Made by a program: the position numbers and the translations under genes
Assembly (NCBI RefSeq): GCF_021538895.1
Contig: NZ_JADDRL010000003.1
Location: 124,001-188,000, forward strand
From: Streptomyces olivochromogenes
GTDB taxonomy: Bacteria > Actinomycetota > Actinomycetes > Streptomycetales > Streptomycetaceae
Direction of reading: 5' to 3'
DNA length: 64,000 bases
The notes under the pieces: model-generated
What the model was told of the DNA's origin: nothing
What the model saw: only the letters and a program-made list of their open reading frames with translations
The model's database searches: none
Part shown: piece after piece, positions 16,735 through 26,000 of the stretch
How the letters are laid out: each line of letters begins with the position of its first letter
Numbering within the stretch: position 1 is the stretch's first letter

Positions 16735-18417
16735 TCACAGATCGGGGGCGAGTCGGACGGGGACTGCGCTGAAGAGGCGGTTGCGGGCGTGGAGATCGGC
16801 GGTGATGCCGACGGCGGGCAGCTGGGCGGCGGCCTCGCGACGGGGATCGGTGCCCTCGGCCCGGGACAGGAGGTGGGCCAGGCACGCGCCGAGCCAGGCG
16901 GGGGAGAACCGCGGGAGCCCCGGGTTCGCCCACCACAGCAGGAGGCAGCAGGTCGCGGCGTGCAGCCAGGCGAAGCGCTCGGCGAGGTCGACCAGACCGG
17001 TGCCGCGGTCGGTGGCCGTCACCTCGGCGGCCAGCGCCGTCAGAGCCGTGACCAGACGGGCCACCAGCCGCGCGGTGCCGTGCTCGGCCCGGGCGGTGAG
17101 CCGGGCCAGCACCTGCGGGGCCACCACGGCGAGCGTGCAGGTCACCGGATCACGCCCCCGGGCGTTGAGGTCCAGACGTTCCGGCGCGTACGGCGGCAGC
17201 GCCGCACGCAGGTCGAACACGGTCCCCACGAGGTCCACGTCCTCCGGTGCCACCGGGGCCGACAAGGCCTGGGAGACCGAGGCCAGTTGCGCGCTGTAGG
17301 AGCGCAGGTTCGCCAGCGTGCTCGTGTCCACCACCCGGACGACCGCCGCGTCCCGTTGGAGCTTCTGGAACAGGCCGCCCCCGGGTCCCTCGGTGCGCAG
17401 CACCGACCGGGTCGCCAGGACCGAGCCGCAGCGGCGGATCACCTCCTCCGCGCTCTCGGCCACCACGTGCTTGGCCGCGCAGCCCCAGACGCTGAACACC
17501 TCCGGCGCCGCGTGGATCCCGCGCGCGGCGGCCAGGGCGGTGGCGTCGGCGGCCAGCAGCGCGGCCGAGGCCAGCGCCAACTCCCGTCGCGGATAAGGGG
17601 ATTCCAGGACCGTCGTACGGCCGACCCGGCGCCCTGCGGCGAAGTCCAGCGTCAGTCGCAGCGCCGTGTCGGCGCAGCCGAGGCTGCCCGCCATGCTCAT
17701 CACCCGGACCACCTGCTGGGCCTTCATCACCGACTCCAGGGCCTGACCCGCGTGGCCGACCAGGGCCTCGGCCGGGACCGGGAAGCGGTCGAAGCGCAGA
17801 TGGGCGAAGTCGATGCCCCGCATGCCGCTCGCGGGGACCGCGGCACCACGGTCGAGCCCAGCCCCCTCGCCGAGGTCCAGCAGCACCGCCGAGAACGCCC
17901 CCGGGCCCCGCTCACCGGTCCGCGCCACCAGGTACACCGCCTCGCAGCGCCGGCCGAGCCCCACCATCCACTTCTCACCGGTCAACTCCCAGCCGTCCCC
18001 GGCCGGTTCGAGGCGGGCGGTGTTGGCCAGCAGGTCGCTGCCGTGGTCGGCCTCCGACAGGGCGAAGCCGATCGTGCCGCCCCGGGCGAGGACGTCGGCC
18101 GCGTACTTCCGCTGCGCGGCGGAGCCGTGCAGGGCCAGGCAGGTGGCGGCGGTGATGCCGAACATGGTGCCCGGCATGATGTTCAGGTCCCGGCGGGCGG
18201 CCGTGCGCACCAGCAGCAGACCCCGGTCGAAGGACTCGAACCGGCCGCCCCAGTCCTGGGGCAGGTAGTTCAGATGGAAGCCGGACTCCCTGAGACGGGC
18301 GCACAACTCCTCGGGGAACGCGTCCTGTTCGTCCCGGGCGACCGCCGCCGCGAACCCGTACGGACTGGTCTCGTCGTACGGATCGCCGAGCAGCCGCTCG
18401 ACCTCCTCCGGGGTCAC
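16735..18417 (-). CDS. Acyl-CoA dehydrogenase-like protein 2, Asp at catalytic Glu position
   Basis: 560 residues from GTG 18417, overlapping the PfaD stop as GTGA. Core motifs: GFALSEADHGSDLLANTARL, GEKWMVGLG, GMRGIDFAHLRFDRFPVP. The segment KLQRDAAVVRVVDTSTLANL aligns position by position with the catalytic region of medium-chain acyl-CoA dehydrogenase; Asp364 falls on the catalytic Glu. It shares its long C-terminal extension with the downstream dehydrogenase, so the pair probably arose by duplication and may work as a heterodimer. Likely role: flavin-dependent alpha,beta-desaturation or isomerisation of a synthase-derived acyl thioester. Confidence 0.87.
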   Translation of the reverse strand: MTPEEVERLLGDPYDETSPYGFAAAVARDEQDAFPEELCARLRESGFHLNYLPQDWGGRFESFDRGLLLVRTAARRDLNIMPGTMFGITAATCLALHGSAAQRKYAADVLARGGTIGFALSEADHGSDLLANTARLEPAGDGWELTGEKWMVGLGRRCEAVYLVARTGERGPGAFSAVLLDLGEGAGLDRGAAVPASGMRGIDFAHLRFDRFPVPAEALVGHAGQALESVMKAQQVVRVMSMAGSLGCADTALRLTLDFAAGRRVGRTTVLESPYPRRELALASAALLAADATALAAARGIHAAPEVFSVWGCAAKHVVAESAEEVIRRCGSVLATRSVLRTEGPGGGLFQKLQRDAAVVRVVDTSTLANLRSYSAQLASVSQALSAPVAPEDVDLVGTVFDLRAALPPYAPERLDLNARGRDPVTCTLAVVAPQVLARLTARAEHGTARLVARLVTALTALAAEVTATDRGTGLVDLAERFAWLHAATCCLLLWWANPGLPRFSPAWLGACLAHLLSRAEGTDPRREAAAQLPAVGITADLHARNRLFSAVPVRLAPDL

Positions 18418-20027
18418 CTCGCACCCTCCAGCGCGGGCGCCTCCAGCGGCACCGGCCGGTAGTCGGCCGCCGAGGCCGGGAACCGCACGCCCGCGACCCG
18501 CAGCTGCGCGAGCCGGGTGTGGAAGGCGGCGCCGCGCATCAGATGATGGGCGACCTCCGCGACCCGGCGGTTGCCCGGGGCCTTGAGATAGCTGGCGGTC
18601 ACCCAGTCGTTGAAGGCGCCCATCGCCGGGCCGCACCACACCTGGTAGTCCAGGACACGGGCGGGGTCGCCGACCGTGGACCAGCGCGAGGCCATGCCCA
18701 GGTACCAGCGGAACACCAGGGCCATCCGCCGCTTCGGACTGTCGGCCGCGCGGGCGAGCTGCTCGGGGTCACGGCGCCGGAAGTAGCCGACGCACTCCTG
18801 CCAGACGTCCTCCAGCGGCCGGCGCATGATCTGCGTCTCCAGCCGCGCGCGCTCGGCCGAGGGCAGCGCCTCCAGACCGTCGTACGCCTGGTAGAGCTCG
18901 TACAGCCGCCTGGCGCGCATCGGGAACAGCGTGCCCTTCTTCAACACCTGCAGTTCCACGCCCATTTCGAACATGTCCGCCGCCGGGGCCATCTCGCAGT
19001 CCGCGATCCCGGCGTCGGCGAGCAGCGCCTTGGTGGCCTTCGAGGCGCCCGACTCGACGCAGGACTGGTTGACCGAGCCGGTGACGACGTAGGCGGCGCC
19101 CAGGGCGAACGCGGCGGCCACCGAGGAGGGACAGCCCAGGCCGCCCGCGGCGCCCACCCGGATGGGGACGGGGTAGCGGTGCTCGTGCTGCACGGTGTCG
19201 CGCAGCCGCAGGATCACCGGGAGCAGCGCCGTGAGCGGCCGCCGGTCGGTGTGGCCGCCGGAGTCGCCCTCGACCGTGATGTCGTCGGCCATCGGCACGT
19301 ACTTGCCGAGCTCGGCCTGCTCGGCGGTGATCAGGCCTTGGTCGAGCAGCGCGCTGACCAGGGCGGCCGGCGCCGGGCGCATGAACCGCTCGGCGGTCTC
19401 CGGGCGGGAGACCTTGGCGATCAGCCGGTGGTCCGTGACGACCGCCCCGGACGGCTCCCTGCGCAGCCCGGTCAGCCGGTAGCGGACCACGTGCGCGCTG
19501 AGGTTCATGAACGCGGAGGCCTCCACGCACCGCACCCCGTGCCGCAGGAACAGCTCCACCGCCTCGCGCTCCAGGCGCTCCTCGCTAGGGCTGTGGATGA
19601 GGTTGACGGCGTAGGGGAGTCCGGGGATCTCCTGGGCGAACCGGGTCAGCGCCTTCCCGATCGTCTCGGGCAGCAGTCCCGCCGCCCCGTACGAGGCGAG
19701 GAAGCCCGCCCGGGCCAGCGCGACCACCAGGCCGGGGGAGGCGATGCCGCCCGCCATCGCGCCGGCCATGTAGGCCTGCCGGACGCCGTGCGCGGCACGG
19801 AACGCGGGCGAGCCGAGGCTGTGCGGGGGCAGCGGGCCGGCCGCCGCGAGCAGCGGCAGGCCCTCGCCGGCCGTGGCCCGGCCGCCGGCGGCCGCCCCGA
19901 CACCGGACGGCGTACGGACGACGAAGCAGGGACGTTCGAGGTCGTCGAGGACCTGGTGGATGCCCGAGGGGTCGGTGTGCGGGCCGACCTCTCCGGACCA
20001 CCGCAGGGGAGTGCTCTGGGTCTGCAT
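18414..20027 (-). CDS. pfaD: PfaD-like FMN enoyl reductase
   Basis: 537 residues from ATG 20027, the first Met that starts the family's usual N-terminal region (LRWSGEVGPHTDPSGIHQVL). The 2-nitropropane-dioxygenase-like barrel shows GAMAGGIASPGLVVALARAG, PYAVNLIHSP, and the FMN phosphate-binding segment RVGAAGGLGCPSSVAAAFAL. EMAPAADMFEMGVELQVLKK and GTLFPMRARRLYELYQAYDG are specific to PfaD. The stand-alone enoyl reductase reduces alkenes selectively during PUFA synthesis and thereby sets the double-bond pattern. It is 26 bp downstream of the PfaC-like gene and overlaps the next gene by four bases. Confidence 0.93.
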   Translation of the reverse strand: MQTQSTPLRWSGEVGPHTDPSGIHQVLDDLERPCFVVRTPSGVGAAAGGRATAGEGLPLLAAAGPLPPHSLGSPAFRAAHGVRQAYMAGAMAGGIASPGLVVALARAGFLASYGAAGLLPETIGKALTRFAQEIPGLPYAVNLIHSPSEERLEREAVELFLRHGVRCVEASAFMNLSAHVVRYRLTGLRREPSGAVVTDHRLIAKVSRPETAERFMRPAPAALVSALLDQGLITAEQAELGKYVPMADDITVEGDSGGHTDRRPLTALLPVILRLRDTVQHEHRYPVPIRVGAAGGLGCPSSVAAAFALGAAYVVTGSVNQSCVESGASKATKALLADAGIADCEMAPAADMFEMGVELQVLKKGTLFPMRARRLYELYQAYDGLEALPSAERARLETQIMRRPLEDVWQECVGYFRRRDPEQLARAADSPKRRMALVFRWYLGMASRWSTVGDPARVLDYQVWCGPAMGAFNDWVTASYLKAPGNRRVAEVAHHLMRGAAFHTRLAQLRVAGVRFPASAADYRPVPLEAPALEGAR

Positions 20028-20053
20028 GACGGGGGTCGTCTCCTCGGGCCCGG

Positions 20054-23000
20054 TCAGGCCTGGTCGCGGGTGTCGTCGGGACGGACCTCGATGGCCACGT
20101 CGGTGAGCTCGTAGATGCGCAGTCCCGGCTTCCACAGGTCGGCGTCGGCGATCACGACCAGCCGCTCGCCGTCCCGGCGGACCTCCTTGACGTGCGCGTC
20201 GAAGAACAGCTCGCCGTCGTGGCGCAGGATCTGACCCCGGTACTTCCAGCTCATGGGGACGTCCGTGGCGAGCGCGAAGCGCGGGCGCCCGATCCCCTGC
20301 GCCAGCCCCTGCTCCAGCACGTACAGGCGCAGCGCCTGGAGGATCGCCTCCACGCCGAGCGAGCCGGGCATCACCGGGTCGCGGTGGAAGTGGCAGTCGA
20401 AGTACCACTCGTCGGGGCGGATGCGGCGCCGGCCGTGCAGATAGCCCTTGCCGTGCTTGCCGCCGTCCTCGACCAGGTCGACATGGTCGACGAGGTGGAA
20501 GTGGCCGCCCGGCAAGGGCAGGCCGCCGGAGAACTGCGGCGCGTCGTCGGGGAGTTCGATGCGCCGTACGCCGGACGGCTTGGCCTGCTCGATCCAGGGC
20601 GCCACGTACGTGCCGTTGTCCAGGCCCACCTGGTTGGCGAGAGCCGCCTCGCTGAAGTACCCGAAGAGGGACTCGCCGGTGTAGAACACCTCGCCGTCGG
20701 CGGAGAGTTCGTAGCGGAAGTTCTGCAGGACGGCCCCCTGCACGGCGCTCGTCATCAGCAGCGTCGAGTGGTGGCGGATGGTCCGGCCCCGCAGGTCGAT
20801 GTCCTTGACCAGGGTGGCCGTGCCGTCGAGGTTGCGGATCGAGTACTGCGTCTCGGGCTGTTTGAGGGTGGCGCCGAGGTAGTAGCCGAGGAGGATCGCC
20901 GCCTGAAGGGACGTCTCCATGTAGACGCAGTTCGGCATGTGCGGGTGGGAGTTGTCGCCGTAGTACCAGGCGTCGGCGGGCGAGTCGTACTCCGTGACCA
21001 TCTCGGCGCCGGGCTTCAACTCGCCCCGCGTGCCGTCGAATCGCATGATCCGGTCCACGAACTGGAAGTCCCCGTTGGGGATGTACGGCGCCCGGCTCTC
21101 CTTGTAGACGTCGAACTCCGGGCCCATCGCGGTCCCGAGGTCCCCCTTGGCGGCGTGCGCCAGGTGCAGCTCGTTGATCATCGCGGGCTCGCCGTCGCGG
21201 TTGCGGCGGCCGAGGAACCCGGGGACACCGCCGAGCGGGGGCCGGTACGGCGTGCCGTCCTTCTCCCGGATCTGGATGCCGAAGTCACGCATCCGGATCA
21301 CCGGCTTGTCGCCCAGGTACACCAGGACGTCGGCGATCACCGAGGGCCGCGGGAGCAGTGTCAGCTCCATGACCTCGATCTCGTACCGGATCTCCCGGTG
21401 CTGCGGCGTGATCTGGCCGCGCACCTGCACCTCGGTCTCCAGCCCGATGATCGTCTGGAAGCGGGCGTCCGGCAGGACGAGGTGCATGCCCTGGTGCAGC
21501 AGATAGGCCTGCAGCGTCTGGACCGCGCCCTCGGCGACCATCGAGCCGGCCAGCACCGGGTCGTCGGGGAAATGGCACGCGAAGTACCAGGCGTCCGGCT
21601 CCAGCCGCTTGTACGCGGTGATCGCGCCGAGTCCGCGCGGCCCGCCGGTGCGGTCGATGCGGATCTCGTCGACCATGCGCAGCCGGGCGTCGGGCAGCCT
21701 GAGCGCCGGGTTGAGGCCCGGGTCCTGGGCGTGGTGCGGACCGAAGACCTCGCCGGGCCTGCCGTCGGCCAGCAACTCCAGTTCGCCTGCGCCGAGACGG
21801 TTCGTGTCGGTGTACGCGAGGGGCTTGAACCAGGTCTTCGTCAGCGCGGCCCGCCGCTGCCGCTCCTTCTCCGTGACGACGACGCCGAGCGGGGTGTCCA
21901 GCTCGGCCTGGCTGAAGAACCCGGCGCAGGCGTCCTTGAGTTCGAGGATCAGCTCGCCGTCGGCGTAGCAGAGGTAGCTGAAGAAGAAGAGCGTCGTGTC
22001 GCCCTGGCGGACGAAACGGTTGATGGAGATGTCGTAGCGCAGGGTCTGGCCGGCGCGCGGCAGGTCGCCGTGGAAGACCAGCTTGCTGTCGAGCAGCCGG
22101 TAGACCCGCTCACCCTTGTTGCGGAAGTCGATGCCCAGATAGCTGATGAGCAGCAGGTCGCACTGGCCGGCCTCGATGGCGACGGCCGGCGGCACACCGC
22201 CGTCCACCGCGTACCAGGCATCCTTGGGGACGTCGTACTCCGTGCGGATGAAGGACGGCTCGTACACCCCGGTCTCGGCCCGCAGCGCGGTCACCCGGGT
22301 GACGAAGTGGTACGGCGGCGCGGGCAGCCGCACCCGCTTGGCGTAGCTGTCGATCGGCTCGAACTCCGGGCCGAAGACATCGGCGAGGCGGCCCGTGGCG
22401 AAGGCGAGGAGCTGCTGTTCGTCCCAGATCACGTCCGGGGACTTCGGGGACTCCGGGGTCTTCGGGGCGGGCAGTGCGGGCAGCGCGGGCGGCGGTGCGG
22501 GGAGGGCACGTGCCTCGGCGGTGGCCTCGGCGGCAGGCGTCTCGACGGCGGCCTCGGGCGCGGCGGTGCGGTCGTCGAGCAGCGCCTCCATCCGGGTCAG
22601 CGTGTGCTCCTGGAGGATGCGCTGGGTCTCCATGACCACCGAGTGGGTGGTCATCATCTGCTGCCGTATCTCACGCACCAGACCGGCGGCCGCGCCGTCG
22701 GACGGACCGTGGCTCTCGCGGGCCCCGGCAGCCGGCGCGGAGGGCGTGGGCGCGGGCCGGCTGCCCGGCGCCGGCGGGGCCGGAGCGAGGGCGGCCGGCT
22801 CCGCCCAGGGCAGGAACGCGATCGGCTCACCGTCGAAGGTGATGACCTCGGCGTCGTCGAGGGTCGGGTCGGCGGGCATCAGGTCGGTTACCTCCAGCGA
22901 TACGGCCGCCACGGGGGCGGGCCGCACATCCTTGACGTCGACTGCGGCGGCCACGGGCGCGGGTGCCGTACGGACGGACGGCGCGGGCTCCGGCCGTGCG

Positions 23001-26000
23001 CCGGGGGACTGGTCCGGGGCGGGCAGAGCGGCGGCCCGCTCCGCGATCCGCGCCGGGATGGACGCGCCGCCGCCGACCGGCACCCGCAGCCGGGCGGGCC
23101 GGGCGGCCGGTACGGGGTCCGGGCCGAGCAGGGCGGCCAGGTCGACCGGCACCCCGTGCGCGGCGAGCCGGGCCGCCAGCTGGGCCACCGACCGCGCCGC
23201 GGGCACGCCCCGGCGGTCCACCGGCGCGGCGACGTGCGGGGCGTCGCCGAGGGTGTCGTGCACCCAGCGGGTGCAGGTCGCGCCGGGGCCCGTCTCGATG
23301 AAGTAGCGGAAGCCCCGGTCGTGGGCGGTGCGCACCAGGCGCGGGAAGTCGACGGTGCCGCGCAGGGTCCGGGCGATGCGCCGGGCCACCTCGGACCGGT
23401 CCAGGTCGCCGACCGTCCCGTAGTCGTAGGCGCTGAACAGCTCCAGACCGCCCGGTGAGCCGGTCGGATGGTCGTTGAGCTCGGCCAGACCGGCCAGCTC
23501 CCCGTCCACCACCGGGCAGTGCATCACCGAACCGACCGGCGAGCGCGCCGAGGGACAACCCAACTCCTCGATGAGCTTGCGGCATTGGGCCGGATCGCCC
23601 GCGACGACCGCCTCGGTCGGCGTGTTGACATGGGTCAGGAAGACGCGGTCGTGGCCGGCCAGCGCCCGGGTGATGCGGTCGGCGGACTCCAGCAGCACGA
23701 AGCTGCCCCACACCGCCTCGTCCGGGGTGTCCTCCGGCAGCTCCCACAGCTCCCGGACCGTCCGCCGGGGCCCGGTGAGCCGGTCGCGGAACAGCGGGGT
23801 CGCGCTGATCCGGTCGTCCCGGCGGGCCGAACGCCGCCAGCCGCCGGTGGCGAACAGCATGCTGGACTCGCCCAGGCTGTAGCCGAACGCCCCGTGCGCC
23901 GGCACGCCGAGCAGCTCGCGGACCAGGTCGGTGTACAGGATCGCGAAGGTGGTGCCGGTGGCGAGCATGAACGGGATGTCCTCGCCCAGCCGCCCCTCCA
24001 ACGCCATCAACTCCCGCCGGTCGGGCGTGACCTGGGTGCGGGGGTACAGCTGGGCGGCACGGAACATGCGGTCCGGGTCGGCCGCCTCCGCCTCGAAGCG
24101 GGTTAGCAGGGAGGGGAAGACACGGAAGAGGTCCTGGCCGAGGCCGGGGTACGAGTTGAAGGCGCCCGGGTAGACCAGGGCGACCTTCCCTTCGGGACCG
24201 ATCGGCCGCGGCGCGAAGCAGCTGCCCGCCGGCGTGGTCCACTCCTCGCCCTTGTGGAACGCGTCGGTCAGATCCCGTGCCGCCAACTCCAGCTGCTGCC
24301 TCAGTTGTTCACGGTCCCGGCCGACCAGGACGACGCGCAGGGCGGCGCCGGGCAGCCGTTCGGCGGCGGCGCGGGCCAGGCGGTAGGGGTCGCCACCGTC
24401 GGCCAGGAGTGCCAAGTGCCGGTCCACCTCGGCCAGCAGGCCCGCCAGGTCCGGCGCGCCCAGCGGCAGGAGCACCGGCGCGCAGGCCCGGCGCCAGTCG
24501 GACGGGACGGCGTCGCCGCGGGTGCGGTCGGCGGACAGCACCAGGTGGCCGTGGGCGCCGTCGGAGCCGATGACGTTCACCGCCGCGTACCGGCGCTTCG
24601 TGTCACCGCCGCGCAGCCACGGCCGGGACGCGTCCGGCACATGCAGCGCGGAGGCGGCGAACGCGTCGGCCAGCTCGGCGGCGGGCCTGCGCCAGCCGGG
24701 CGCCCCGGGCACCTGGCCGTGGTGCAGGCACAGCACGGCCCGCAGCAGCCCGGCCAGCGCCGAGGCGGCCTGCGTGTCCCCGAGCTGGGCCTTGGCGCTG
24801 CCGAGCGCGACGGCACCGCAGCCGGCCGGGTACACCCGTGCCAGCGCGGCCAGTTCGGCGCGGTCGCTCACCGGCGTACCGCCCGCGTGGGCCTCGACAT
24901 AGCCCACGTCGCCCGGACCGATCCCGGCGGCGGCCAGCGCCTGCCCGGCCGCCTCGGCCAGCACGCTCTCGTCGGCCTCGGGCAGCACGCCGTCGACCGG
25001 AGCGCAGTGCCGTACGGCGATGGAGTCCACCCGCGCGTACGCGGGCCGCGCGCCCTGGCCCGGGCGGGTCACCACGACCGCGCCCGCGCCCTCGCCGATC
25101 CGCACGCCCTGCTGCCCGTCCCCGAAGCTCAGCCCCGCCCCGGCCACCGGCCGCGCGCCGCGCAGCAGCAGGCGCTCAGGGGAGCCGGCCAGGTCGACCG
25201 CGCCGACCAGGACCGCCTCCACGGTCTCGTCGAGCAGCAGGAGTTGGGCGATCTGAAGGGCCTCGGCGCCCCCGGCGCCGTCGGAGGAGACGGTGAAGGA
25301 GGGGCCGGTCAGGTTCCACAGCGAGGAGATCCGGCCGGCCATGATGTTGCCGATGTAGCTGAGGACCTCGTTGGCGACGATCGGCTCGTGCACCGCGTCC
25401 CGGGCGATGTCCGCGAGCGCGGCGCGCTGCTCGTCGGTCGGGCGCAGCCCGGCCTCCTCGTAGGCGCGGCGCAGGAAGTCGCCCAGGCCGTGGCGGGCCA
25501 GGTGCAGATGGGCGCTGGGCTCGATCTCCATCGCCACGACGACCGCGATCCGGCGCGGTGCGGGCGCCTTCTGACCGGGCGGTACGTCCCTGTCGTAGCC
25601 GGCGTCACGCAGCGCCTCGTCGGCGACCTCGGACATGAGCGCGTGCTGGAGGTTGTAGTTGCGCAGGTCTGCCGGGGGGATGCGGTGGTCGGCCGGGTCG
25701 AGCTCGACCCGGTCGACGAAACCGCCCTCCGGAAGGTGGCCCCGGTCGAGGCCCGCGCGCTCCAGGGTCCCGCCGGCGGTGTCCTCCAGGCCGCGCCAGC
25801 GCGGGGCGGGCAGGGGCTGGAAGGCGTCCGTGCCGTCGTGCAGGGCGCGTTCGAGGGCGGTGACGGAGTCCAGGGTGCCGAAGTGGGCGCCGAGGCCCAC
25901 GACGTCGAGGGCGGACGGGACCACCGGCTCGGTGTGCTCAGCCGCTGCGTCCTGCGACGCGGTGTGCTGTGGCTGCGCCTCCTCCGGTTCGGCCCGCTGG

